A stretch of 64,000 nt of DNA from Diadophis punctatus similis (lineage: Eukaryota; Chordata; Lepidosauria; Squamata; Dipsadidae): contig JALIGW010000001.1 of assembly GCA_023053685.1 (NCBI GenBank), forward strand, positions 155,083,466 to 155,147,465, given 5' to 3'. Below, in pieces: positions 1 through 12,670 of the stretch (the stretch's first letter is position 1; each line of letters opens with the position of its first letter). The translations under genes were made by a program, and so were the position numbers. The notes under the pieces were generated by a model. The model was given only the letters and a program-made list of their open reading frames with translations, had not been told where the DNA came from and did no database searches.

Positions 1-975
1 AGTGTATTGTCCAAGCTTTGCAAGCCTCTGTCTAAAACTTCAGAAGCTCTTTGTTTTTCTTCCAGCAAAGCTGGCAAATGATTATTAATGTGATACAGAA
101 GTTGTCGTTCCTTATGGTGCAGCCTATATTCATACACTCTTGTTTTGTTACATTCTTCCACAGCTAGTGCAGTATCGGGTGTGTTTTTGTCAAAATTTAA
201 ACCCTCTGGGTGTACCTGTTTTAAATGATCCAGATTTTCTTGTTCTTCGATCATCTGTTTTTCTAGGTGATTTCTTTCTTGAACCAAGTCCCTCTCTAAG
301 CTAGTCAATTGTTCTAGCTGTTTTCTCTTAAAATCCATGAAGTTACACTGTACCTTTTCTAACTCTTCACAGTCCTCCTCTGCTTCAGATCTGGCTTCTT
401 TGACTCGCAAGAGAGATTCTCTGATGTCTTCCAGGTCCTTCTTCTCTTCTTCAACTCGTTGCAGATCCCCTCTTTTTAGCAGCTGTATCATGGTTTGTTT
501 GTCTCTAAGCTGTTCTTCCAGGTTTGCCACCAACAATGCCTGTTCTCTTTCCTGAGCTTCCAATCTCTTTTTCTCCACTTCTAATTTTAAATACTGTTCT
601 TCTTTTTCCTTCTTAAGCTTTTCCAGTTCATGAAAAATCTGCATTTTCTCCGCTTTTTCATTTTGATTAAGCTCTTGTAATCGCTGAAGTTCTTCTTTAA
701 CGCTACCCAAAATTTCTTCTTCTTGTTTCTTTTTCTGAAGCTCTATTTCTTGCTGTTCCCGTAATCTCTCCTCTTCAAATTTTTCCTTTTCTGCCAATAA
801 ATCTTTCATCCTGTTTTCTATGTGAAAGCTTCTCTTCTTAAGATTCTCCTCTTGTTTTCGGATTTCCAGCTGAACTATTTCAGTTTCTTTACGTTGTGAT
901 TCTACTTCTTGTTGCATTCTTTCTAATTCAGCCTTGTTAGTTTTTTGTTTCTCCTCCATTTCTTCTATGAGTTTC
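1..975 (-). CDS. KIF16B: KIF16B long coiled-coil exon (runs off window)
   Basis: An open 975-nt exon, about 325 codons without stops. It starts at acceptor TTTTAG with KLIEEMEEKQK and reads through the left edge at LLEEKQRASEVLDRGLQSLD. It is dominated by E, K, Q, R and L in heptad-like spacing (for example FEEERLREQQEIELQKK), as expected of the KIF16B stalk. The intact frame argues for a functional gene. Downstream exons and the PX domain lie left of the window. Confidence 0.96.
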
Positions 976-1149
976 CTAAAATGTTTTAATGAAAGAGATT
1001 TTATTTATCTAAAGATATACCTAAAAATATAACATTGACATATCTGAATAATTACAATTGAGAATTATATTTCTCAATGGAATTATTGAGAAACAGCCCT
1101 TGATGAGTAAAACAACTATATATGTCATCTTTGAATCTAGATAAGGTGG
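976..1149. other. Intron, no recognised element
   Basis: The first part of the 2.9-kb intron between the two coiled-coil exons. I recognise nothing in it. Confidence 0.5.
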
Positions 1150-2262
<1,113 letters not shown>

Positions 2263-2284
2263 ATATATATATATATATATATAT

Positions 2285-2335
<51 letters not shown>

Positions 2336-2420
2336 TAGATAGATATAGATATAGATATAGATATAGATAGATATATATATAGATATATATAGATATATAT
2401 AGATATATGTATATATAACA
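2263..2420. repeat. TA and GATA microsatellite cluster
   Basis: (TA)n, then about twelve GATA units from 2288, then mixed TAGATA and TATA to about 2415. It forms the 3' tail of SINE-like copy 1. GATA (Bkm-type) repeats are a known feature of snake genomes. Confidence 0.9.
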
Positions 2421-3896
2421 TTCTACATATAAATGTAGAAAATAGCATAATACGTATGACATGTTTTAAAACCTTTATTATGAATGTTCAGGAAAATATG
2501 TGTAGGGCAATGTTTTGTTTTATCAGCAGAAGCATTCCTATGTAGAATTTAATTCAGAATGCTTTCAATATTCCCTATACTGCCTTCTCTTTCCATGATT
2601 TTGATCCAAATAATGTCTCCTTCAAATAGAGTTCATGTTCTGGTGAGTTTACAAATATCCCTGGGTTGGTGTTTTGTTTTGTTTTGTTTTGCAATAAAAT
2701 TACAATGATTTGCCAATGTGTTCGTCCACAACCTTCTTTTTTCAACTTTCCAGTTTAGCCTAGAATACTGTTTTTTGTTGTGTTGTTGTGTACACCAAAT
2801 TTTTGGACTACATAGAAAGCACACCCTTGATTTTTTTTTAAAAAAAAAATCCCTGGAAAAAAAAGTGTGTGAGACTTGTGGGAGACTTCGGCACGATCAG
2901 TGACATTTGAAAGAGAGATGAACATCTGCAAAGTTAACAGGTACAGTGTATGCATGTGTAAAAGGAGTGGGCTTTGATCACACTTCCATGGCTGCCACTG
3001 CAGATTTTGATCCCATTCCATGACTTAATAAATCATAAGCTCATGTGTTTTTAAATAAATATCAAATATATTAATATATATGGGATACAAAATTATGGGA
3101 ATGAAAGTTACATATCCCTGAAGCAATATTTTCTGTAGATTTAGTCTCTATCATGTAATTATGTTCTCATAATTGATTTTCTACTGCGATCATAGAAGTA
3201 ACATTGTCCTAATGGAATTATGTTGTCTTTGTTCTTCATAAAAGATAGTTAAAATTTTCTTGTGCTCAAAGAGCAAAATATCAAATGTATTACAACTCAA
3301 TTAAATTAAAATTAAATGGTGGAAGTCCAGAAAAGTAATAGAATTAAAGACTTTGCAAAAATCAGGCAATGCTAATATTAAGTCAAAGCCTTCTCACAGC
3401 AATTATAATAAAACAAAATTTAGCAACCCTTCTGAAGATTTCTATAAACTGTCTGTTACCAAAATTAGAATAGTGTACTTATTGGACCAAACATAACATG
3501 AGGTTAAAGGGTGCACAAATAAATCAAAAGTTTATGTTTGAAAAAAGGACAGTCCAATAATATATGCAAAATGGTCCAAATTGTTCCATCTGGACAAGCG
3601 CCCAGGTAATCTTGTGTATTAGACTTCATCTCTAAACCACTGATGATAAGACATTAAGTGGCTATAGAAATCTGTTTCTAAGATTATTACAAAGCTCAAA
3701 TAAAATCAAATTGAATTACAACATAAATGCCATTAGACCTCTCTAAAAGAAAACTGTTAGAAAGTTAATAATACAGAGTGAAATCTGCTTATTTTCAATC
3801 CCTAAGCGTTATAATTAAAATATTCTAGCAAAATCAAAAACTCTCTTATCACTTATCAACAATATAAATTTACAAAGAAATATTAACATAAGTTAC
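2421..3896. other. Intron, no recognised element
   Basis: AT-rich unique-looking intron with short homopolymers (2698-2860). I see no gene, RNA or clear transposon. Confidence 0.5.
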
Positions 3897-3950
3897 CTTT
3901 TACTTTCTAATTTTTCTAGTTCTTCTCTTTGTTGTCTCTCAAATTCTAAT
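3897..3950 (-). CDS. KIF16B: KIF16B first coiled-coil exon
   Basis: A 54-nt exon: completing nucleotide, then LEFERQQREELEKLESK and AG of an arginine. It is highly charged with coiled-coil heptad character. Acceptor CAACAG and donor GTAACT flank it. It is placed by matching the human order GLEFERQQREELEKLESKR. Confidence 0.93.
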
Positions 3951-5290
3951 CTGTTGTTTCAAAAAGGAAAGAGCTACATTAATTCTTTGTAAGGGAATTT
4001 TGATGAATTATTAGAACTGCATGTCTATAATTTAATATGTTCAACAAAATGAGTTTTATGTACAATCTAATTTGTTAGAGAAACGTTAAACATGAGAGAA
4101 GAATGAACAGCATTGGTTCTACAAGTTAGATCCATGCAAGTAAAGCACTCAATATAAAGAATTTAATTTTTTTTCTACCTTAAAAAGACTGGTCCTTTTA
4201 TAGGGAAAAGGCTGCCAGAAGATGTGGAGAGAAATAAAGTACAGTAATCAATTAAGCAAAAAGAAAAACAGCAGTAACACCTATAGAACAGAAATGTTTC
4301 ATGGATAGATAAAAATAAAACATAAAGGGCATTATTAATAAAATACCAGCTATTATATTTGGAAACCCATTGCAAAAGTTTCAGATTTCCCAACTTTCAG
4401 GTGCAATTTTCCAGGGGAAATTGCAAACAACAAACAGATTAAAATACAATTTATATATTATTGGAAATTTAATACACAGAGGATGGATTTTCTCTGTAAA
4501 TCAGGAAGATACATGCAACTAATACTTCTTCTACTTTCAGTGTAATTGTGTTATACATGATCACTTTATTAGATCTCAACTCAGTTGGAACGTCGATAGA
4601 ATTGTGAATCAAAGATGAAGAAAAATTTTACATGCACATAAAAAGATGGGAAAATAATTTATATTTAAAAACTAACTTTATAGATACGCAATCATTTTAT
4701 TACACTTTAGATTATATTATTCATATCATAGTTCACTTGTTGAAAACATGAACATTTAAAAGTCAAAATATACTTCATTCAGAAATAAATATATAATTGC
4801 TAGCTGAATATTTTAAAATATGCTTAATTTTTACTTCTAATATCCTCAAGCTCCTGAGAGTCTTCCTTTTTTAATGTGTTGAGTCTTGAGTGCCTACAGA
4901 GTATATCCAGAGAGAAAGATATCATCTATGGCCCATGCTCCTTGGAGGAACAAAATACCAAAGAAGCGAATATATTCCGGAAAAGAGGCATCTGTGTTCT
5001 TCACTTTCCAGCCAGGTATGTGCCAAGAAAGAATGGAGATTGAGCTATCATCGTAGGAGGGTTGGTGTCCAATACCTCCATTGATGATCCGGTTAGCCTC
5101 ATATGGTCTTCAATTTCAGCAAATGAGGGTATTTCAAAAGATTGCTTTCCAGGAACAGAAAGCCAGGAGAGACATGAGCTCACAGAGCGACTGGCTGTGT
5201 TGATGCACAGTTTGATGCACATTAAGACTGTCCAATGGTCACTACAAGATGTAATATCTCTGTGAGGTATGGGGCTATGTGCAAGTATGG
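3951..5290. other. Intron, no recognised element
   Basis: AT-rich intron. The stretch 4890-5290 has higher GC and overlapping short frames and may be old repeat, but I cannot name it. Confidence 0.4.
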
Positions 5291-5499
5291 CCCTTGCCCA
5301 TTTGTTTCAACTTAAGCCACAAAATATGTTAATCCTCAGGGTCACCTGAGTAGTGCTCTTGGTTCCTGTAGTCTGCAATTTTTCTCTGGAAATCCATTCC
5401 TACTCCCATACCATTCAAAGGGTGATCATCCCAAATTGTATAGCTAAAAGTCTTTTCAGTGACCCTGAGGACACAGATAAACCTCCAAGTGCTTCAATG

Positions 5500-5690
5500 A
5501 CCCTCTAGTCTAAAAGAATGCAAATGACCAGCTGCCTACAAGGAATATAAATCCTTCCATTCCCCACTGTCCTGTCAGAGCTGAAGAAGCTTCTTGGATG
5601 ACAAGCAAAACGTCTTCAAAGAAAAAAACAAAAAAGTCCAGTTGCCTCCTGAAAAAGCACGTTTGGGACTCTCTTTCAATTCCACTCCAA
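5500..5690 (+). repeat. Dispersed repeat with GAAGAAGCTTCTTGGATGA motif
   Basis: Contains a TCAGAGCTGAAGAAGCTTCT-type segment followed by CGTCTTCAAAG and AAGTCCAGTTGCC. A diverged relative lies at about 47420-47610, including ACTGAAGAAGTTTCTTG and AAGCACTTTGGGA. I have seen this motif in vertebrate retroelement 3' ends but cannot assign the family. Confidence 0.45.
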
Positions 5691-5924
5691 ATTTTTTTTT
5701 AGCAGATTCCTCTGAATAGATGTTACCAGACTGATAGATCACGTTACCAGACTATTATCCACATTTTCCAGGCCTCACCATCTAGAGTTTCATAAATTAA
5801 TTCTAGCCTCCTTCATGAGATGCAAACCTTGGTTTGACACAGGTTGTTATAAAGCAAAAAAAAAATGTCCTTCTTACTGCAGTGCTTACTTTTCTGACGG
5901 ACAACTCATTAGGTTCCTTTTGAT

Positions 5925-6420
5925 CACTCAGAGAGCATAAGAAATTTTATAAAGCACTTAAGAAAGAACAAGCAGTAAGGAGGGATAAAGGGAGACTACT
6001 GGGACCGCCAAGTGGGAAGGTTTTGGAAAAAGAGCCGGTTAAAATCTTATGGGACCTTAAGATCCAGACAGACATGCTTCTTGTTCACAGCCTTCTGGAT
6101 ATAACATTTATCAAAAAGAAAGACTGCTTCATTGTTATTGCTATACTGGTGATGCTAGGATTGAGGAAAAACAAGTGGAAAAAGTTAAAAAATATTGGGA
6201 CTTGCAGATCAAAGTAAAACATTTATGGAAAAAGAAATCCATTGTTATACCAATTGTGATTAGAGCCCTTGAAACAATACCTAAAGGATTTCCTCCATAA
6301 CTGGAATTACCAAATTTATCGGACCTGAACATCCTAATTTTGCAAAACAACAACAACAACAACAAAAAAAAACCAAACCCACCCAACCCTGATCCTATTT
6401 AAAATTGCTTATATTCTTAG
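5925..6420 (+). mobile_element. Degenerate retroelement fragment
   Basis: A broken plus-strand reading resembles a conserved tail block of non-LTR or related reverse-transcriptase elements: a WDLQIKVKHLWKKK stretch then IVIPIVIRALETIPKGF. Stops and frameshifts are frequent. It ends in a CAA/A-rich tract near 6345-6375. Family assignment is tentative. Confidence 0.5.
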
Positions 6421-8658
6421 ATGCTACCTTAATAAATCTTAGATTCTTAATGAAGCATTATTAAGTTTCCACCAGTCTTTGAGTATAAATCTAACTGTAG
6501 GTTACCACACGTAACAACCAAAACAACAACACAGGACTTTATCTTCTACACTATGGAATAGATACAGACATCATTAATTTTTGGGAGGACAGTTGTGGAA
6601 CGATGGAACAAGATTCTGAATACATGTCTAATAAGTCTCATTTGCTGAATCTGAAATACTTTCTATCGGCCGATTCTTCTTCTTCTAAAGAAAGTTCTTC
6701 CTGTCATGACACCCACAGAGCATGAATGAATGGCAATCATCTCTGTAACAGCCTACCCACCACCACCTTATGGAATATTCCCCTCTTCTAGAACTTTGTG
6801 CAACTTCCAATTTGCTACAGCTGCACAAACAAGTTAAAGCTGTTTTACGTCAATGTGCTTCCAATTCCAACTGATTGACTGTGTGCATCCATCTGGGGTT
6901 TTATCATTGCTTGCTATGGTTCTCTTTTTGGTAATTACATTTACTTATCCATTATTATGCTTTTGGTTTTTTTTCTTTTTTCTTTTAATGTTGTACTCCC
7001 CGACCACTCAAACAAAGCCTTTGGAATTGGGACAGGTTATGAATATTGTAAAATAAATAAAGATTTGCCACACTTTAAAATGTTAGTTGATTTCTTGGCA
7101 ATAAGTGTTTTTTGCACCTTAACTTATGCTTCAGTTGAAAATCAAATATTAGGAAATAATCCAATTTTTCAATGTCTCTGGCAACAAAAATAAGCCTTGC
7201 AGGAAAAAGGTCCAAGGAAAACTCCACTTTTTTTCCACACAAGATTTTCCAGATTTTTATTGGGCCATCACTCTCAGAAACATATAGCTGATTAATGCCT
7301 GTTAATGATTGCAGCTAGTAAGGGTCAGAGAAAAAAGGATTTCAAGTGCAAACAATGAGAGACAAACTATGCCCAGGCCTGGCTGATTGTGTGCTTCCCA
7401 GAAATCATCAGTGGCTACTCTTGAAGAAAGAATGCTGAAGTAGACAGACTTTGGTCTGACATCGAGGGGCCATTTTTCTTGGGAGCAAATTACCTGTCAT
7501 ATTAAATGATTGCATTTAATATGTCTTTTGCTGTGGTGGTGGTTTAATTAAATAGCAAATCTACTCTCAAGCAAACTGCAACTCTGGGAAACGTAAGTGA
7601 ACTTCAAGAACTTATATGCCTGCCCGCACCTCCTGCCCACCAAAGGTGGCAAAAATACAGAGAGTGAATATAGAACATTTTTTACAAGTTAAAAGAATAA
7701 GCAACTTGGGGGCTAGAGAGCAAAATTTGACATTTTATTGAATGCCTTATTCCCCACTACCACCATTTGAAGTGACAGATATATCTGCTCTGCACAGCGG
7801 AGATCGAAAACACATTAAGCAGAAGTAAATTACAGACATAGCTGCATAAAGTTAAAAGCAGACTGTATTAGGTTAAAAGAAGTAGACTGAAATACTAACT
7901 AGATTACTGAGATACAAGCAGTAGCTTTGAAAAAGAACCCTACCTATGAAAGTGCAAATAGTTAAGAGTTGTAAGCTATTTTTTTTTCACCCAGAAGAGG
8001 GAAGAGAATATTTCTGGTCACCTGAACTGTGCAAGAAACAAGTATTATCAGGAGAAATTGTTCTGACCATCTATGTAGTGGTCTAAAGTTCATACATGAA
8101 ACAAGGGAATTCTTTTAACGGTTGGCAATTGCTATTTTGCAGTTATACTTCAACCTGGATCACAGTAAATGTTGCACAGCTTTATACTTTAATATAGTTA
8201 CATACAATTACAATTAATACAATCAACTGCACAGAATTTTAAAAATATTATCATTTTAAATAAATCCCATATATTTATGTATTCCTTTATAATCCTATTT
8301 TTAAAATTCTGCATTTTCCTTTTCCTTTTGATTTTACATATAAGATTATTATTCAAAATATTTTTGTTGGGGGATACCTACAACATCCTAAAAACAAAGA
8401 TTACATTTATTTATAATTTGGAGTAAAATGATAGTAGTCTGTTAGTACTCACTGTAGTAAAGACAGTTCTGCTGTTAGAATATTTATCTAGCAGATTTTT
8501 TTTTCTATCTGATTTTCACATTTCTCAATTTTCTCTGAACAATTAATATTAATACATATTATTTGCATACTTGCAGGATAATTAAAAATCATTATATGTT
8601 CAAATATAATAAAATATATTGATATCAGCCATAAAAAAGTATTTGAGAAAAAACCCAC
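6421..8658. other. Intron, no recognised element
   Basis: AT-rich intron with no gene or clear mobile element that I recognise. Confidence 0.45.
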
Positions 8659-8747
8659 CCTGGATTATACAGCATAACTGTTGAAAGGTTTTCACAAGAT
8701 TTTGAAAGATCTGACATGGACAAACTGAAGGAAGAAAGCAATCCACT
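8659..8747 (-). CDS. KIF16B: KIF16B serine-rich linker exon
   Basis: An 89-nt exon, 29 codons plus 2 nt: SGLLSSFSLSMSDLSKSCEN, LSTVMLYNP. It links the FHA domain to the coiled coil and is rich in serines. Acceptor TTAACAG and donor GTGGGT flank it. Human has SREN where this sequence has SCEN, and SMTDL where it has SMSDL. Its frame joins exactly to the LEFERQQREE exon. Confidence 0.93.
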
Positions 8748-8991
8748 CTGTTAAAGACAACAGAAAAGTTAATGGTTATTTGACTAACCGATTGATCAAT
8801 TATATGCTATCAAGTTGGTTTTGACTCCTTGTAACTACATAATTTCCTCCATGACAATAATTTTTGCATTAGAAAATTTTTGGGGTGGGGAGCATAAACA
8901 TTGTACTTTAATTTCATTCAAATTATTGCAAGATCAATCAGGTACTTAGTTTAGAAGTAATGGAAGCTTGCTATGAATTCAATAACCTCAC

Positions 8992-9074
8992 CTTTCTTTT
9001 CTCCCTCAGTTTGGCTGCTTCCTTGGGATGATTGAATCGAAACATATTTGTCCGCCCGAGTAATATTACAGCAC
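8992..9074 (-). CDS. KIF16B: KIF16B end of FHA domain
   Basis: An 83-nt exon: G split codon, then AVILLGRTNMFRFNHPKEAA and KLREKRK. It closes the FHA fold (LLGRTNMFRFNHP) and starts the basic linker. Acceptor TTGCCAG and donor GTGAGG flank it. It is separated by only 244 bp from the next exon. Confidence 0.96.
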
Positions 9075-9720
9075 CTGGCAAGAAAATCATTGAAGCCATA
9101 AGCAAACCAAAGGCACAGATATTTCTTCAATTCAGACTAAAACACAATTAGTTTACTCCATCATGGAATGAAAAATACATTTTTCAGAAAATGAGCTGTA
9201 AACTGCCACTTTTAAAAATGAAATGTATGATGTTTGTATTCTAAGCTGGGTAAAATTGCTTACTCAGATGTTTTAAGAGCAAGAGAAAACCATTTATTGC
9301 AATAAACTTTTCTTCCAATTTAAAAGAAATCCTCCAGGCTTTTTGAAATGATTCAAGTGGAATAGAGTGTATTTTAGTCATCATAACCATATGTTTTTTA
9401 ATATTTATTTTTCAACAAACACAAAGAAATACGAATATATTTCAAAAGAAAAAATGTGTGGAAGCTCATAAAAACTCACACAGAGAGCATTGTTTTTGTA
9501 CCAGATTATTTGAGTAAATTGTACTATATAATAGCAACCATATCAATTGCTGCATTAACTGATCACCTGCAGTAAAAGTTTGGCAAGACAAAATTTCTCA
9601 CAGAGCAATCCATGATATTCTGACTCAGAAATAGTATTTCCACCCATATTTTAATAATTACATGCAATGACATAATCATAAAAGTTGAAAGGGTCTTATC
9701 AATCAACAAGACCACCCTCT
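9075..9720. other. Intron, no recognised element
   Basis: AT-rich intron following the FHA-terminal exon. No gene or clear repeat. Confidence 0.45.
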
Positions 9721-9846
9721 AGAGGTGAAATGCTACCGATTTGGACCGGTTCGCCCGAACTGGTAGAAAAAAATGCTGCCTATTTTCATAAGTATATCAA
9801 GCTTAACACGTAACTACCCACTTGACAAAAGAGGATGAGTAGAACC

Positions 9847-9905
9847 AAGAATGAATGAATGAATGAATGAATGAATGAATGAATGAATGAATAAATAAAT
9901 AAATA
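9847..9905. repeat. (GAAT)n / (AAAT)n microsatellite
   Basis: About eleven GAAT units passing into AAAT. The minus-strand FIHSFIHS reading is repeat translation. Confidence 0.9.
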
Positions 9906-10015
9906 ATTTCTTTTTTTATTCCAGACTGAATATGACAGGGAGGTGACTGAACATCTAAAATCCTGTGAAGTTTACCAGAGGGTAGAGAATAGCAGGAATA
10001 ATCGCATCTTATAAT

Positions 10016-10178
10016 CAGCAATGGGTTGCTCCTGGTTCAGACCAGTTCTTAGAACCAGTAGGTGCTGGTGGCGGGAGGCTCTGCCCACCCGCCCGGGGAC
10101 ACTTCTGTGCATGTGCAGAAGCATTGCACACACACGCGCGCACGAACTGGTGGTAAATTTTTTTACAACCCACTGCTG
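10016..10178. mobile_element. hAT-like MITE, 163 bp
   Basis: Ends CAGCAATGGGTTG and CAACCCACTGCTG are inverted repeats. It is flanked by 8-bp duplications CTTATAAT (10008-10015) and TTTATAAT (10179-10186), one mismatch. The interior is GC-rich with CACACGCG. It has no coding capacity. Confidence 0.8.
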
Positions 10179-10186
10179 TTTATAAT

Positions 10187-11120
10187 CCTTCGCTATCATG
10201 GAAGCTCTATACCAGATATTGGCAGATATAGTCAACATAAGAGAAATCTCCAACTAGATCCCTCAGGGCAACTACTTTGTATCAACTCTTGTGGCCTTAC
10301 CCACTAAGTAAACTAAGGCAGCAGTTCTAAACTGAATTTTACTAAGACTGAAAATCAAATATTAATTCATCTTTTTGCCAGAATGGGTTGAACAATGGAG
10401 ATCCTGACAGATGCAGCAACTTACTTTCCTGTCAGAGATCATGTGGAAGTTATGAGCTACTTACAGCATGGAACATCTTATATCCATTCCATGTTATCAT
10501 CAAACAAATAGATTAATGGGAAAGTTGAATGAAACTTGGGGTCCATGTTTGAAAAATGTATAGGAGAACATTTCAACAAATTGGAACTTGATATTGCCAC
10601 AGCTTGTTTCCATGCAGGGCTGTGGTATAGTCTTGTCTTGGATTTCCTCTTGTGTACAGAAAAGATAAGTCTGAATTAGTGCAGAGATTTCTTTCAGATA
10701 TATGCTTTATAAGTATTTTGACCATGATCAGAATGCTTTTTACTATACTATTATGTTTACTCTCTCACAACCAGGAGACAGTAGATGAAGTGGCAGAACA
10801 GATTGAATATCAGTGATCAAGAAGAACAAACATGAGCACAGATTCAGGTCTCCACTATAGCAATCAGAGTGGCAAAATACTAATACTTTGCATTTATTGC
10901 TTTCATAGATTGCTCTCCATTCACCCCTATTTAGAGCAATACAAACTATTCTGGGTAGGAAGATTGGTTTTTGAGGTGCTGTGATGATTTTTCCAGACAT
11001 TTGGGGAAAAAAACATGCATATACAAACTGCTGGGCAAGTTTAAAAGGGGTGACAGGCACATGGTCTTGCAAAATTATTTGCAAAAAATAAAAAAATGAA
11101 CAGGATCTTCTGTAACATCA
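10187..11120. other. Intron, no recognised element
   Basis: No gene or clear repeat recognised. The short minus frame at 10743-11084 has no identifiable motif and I treat it as chance. Confidence 0.4.
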
Positions 11121-11125
11121 GCACC

Positions 11126-12670
11126 ATGGATTAGATATTTGTCCTATCTGATTGGTGAAAACTGACAAAGATAACTTCATCTTTATGAAGTGCTTGTGGC
11201 TAAATGCATCCTTGAGTGATGAGATCATGCTACCTGACTTGAAGAAAGTGGCAGTGCATCCTTTTTTCAACTTGCCATTGTTTGACCCAGCTATTAGCCT
11301 TTTTCCAACCTTCTCTTTCTAGGAAATGTTCTTAAAAAGGCAGCAGATCTGTAGTTACACGGTGTTTTCGATGAAGCAGAATATCTAAATCCTTTTCACT
11401 TAGTTTCAGGCCAAGGAATGAGACTACATTGATTGCTCTTGCGGTTGGCTGTGGTAGGACAGGGGATGGAAGGAATATGGCCTTCCTGGTCCTGCTGGAT
11501 CTCTGTTACCTTCAGTAATGAGCATGGTTCCCTTGTGAAGTCAGAATTGGAAGTACGAGGTTAAGTCAAGAAGTAATGCCATTTTCTTTATTTCAGGTGA
11601 AGTTTTTGATAAAAATAGCTGAAATTTTTCCCAGTTATAAATGATTATATCATTTATGTTCTGAAATATTTTGTTTCTTACTTTTCAGGTTTTTAGACTT
11701 GCAAGGAAAATTCAAAATGGCTGCCCCCTTAGAGTTGCATCAAAAACAAAGAGCAGTGATTGAATTCCTTGTTGCTGAGGGGGAAACCCCTATGAACATT
11801 CTCAGATGATTACAAAATGTGTTTGAGGACAATACTTTAGATTATAGCCCCATGAAAGAGGGTTTGAGAGGCAAACATTATTCCAGTGACGAGGAAGTGA
11901 AAACTCGCAGTGAAGAAGTGGCTCAAAGAACAGTCAACAAAATTTTACGAGGCAGGGATACATGCTCTCATTCGAAGGTGGAACATTGCTATTGAGAGAA
12001 ACGGTGACTATGTTGAGAAGTAGGGATGTGATCCACAGAGGACCAGCTTCATTTTGATGTATGCTACATGTTCCTGTGTTGGTAATTATACCTGTCCTAA
12101 AGAAAATGGCATTACTTTATGACTCACCCTTGTATGTTAGACAGTAATTGTTTCTGATGGGAAGTTTCATTTGAGGGTGATGTATAGAAGAGAGATTAAA
12201 TCTTGGAGACCTCCACTATGGGGTGTCATGGGGCTTGATCCCTTTTCAGTCTCATTTCATTTCCATATGAGGTCAAAGGAGGGGAATAACTCCTCTTGGA
12301 ATCACAGCTTATTGTAAGGGGAGGTGGAGGCCATGGCCAGGAAGACCTATATGTATAGCTCTGTATTGTGTATAAGTTGTGTTCCTTCTCGGACCTTATA
12401 GCTTTGCAAACCATCAGTAATGCCTCTATTCCTTCACATTTGCTCTATATAGGGCTGCCCTTGCAGATCATATGGAAGCTACAGAATGCAGCAGCCCTAA
12501 GGAATATCACCATTAAGAACCCCAAGGTGAGCCTATGCTCTGTACCATCTGATTTTTTTATAATGCTGGTGCCATCTTTGCTGCTGTTTTCTAAGACAGT
12601 CAAGACCTGGCTTTTTTGGAGGCTATTTGGGGATGGATGACTACTGTCTTGCTCCCAAAGAAATAGCAAT
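11126..12670 (+). mobile_element. Degenerate CR1/L2-type LINE, interrupted by mariner relic
   Basis: Before the insertion, a broken RT reading includes LKKVAVHPFFNLPLFDP and FRPRNETTLIALAV followed by AFLVLLDL. After it come QTISNASIPSHLLYIGLPLQ and a TVKTWLFWRLFGDG ending, the usual C-terminal order of this LINE group. The mariner relic at 11556-12132 separates the halves, so the LINE is older. Many stops are present. Confidence 0.7.
11556..12132 (+). mobile_element. Internally deleted mariner element
   Basis: Ends are inverted repeats sharing AGTAATGCCATTTTCTTTA, flanked by TA on both sides (11554-11555, 12133-12134). The interior keeps a mariner transposase N-terminal helix-turn-helix reading (HQKQRAVIEFLVAEGE, LQNVFEDNTLDYS) fused to a C-terminal block (HYSSDEEVKT, then WNIAIERNGDYVEK in another frame). 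The catalytic core is missing, so it is non-autonomous. Confidence 0.85.
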
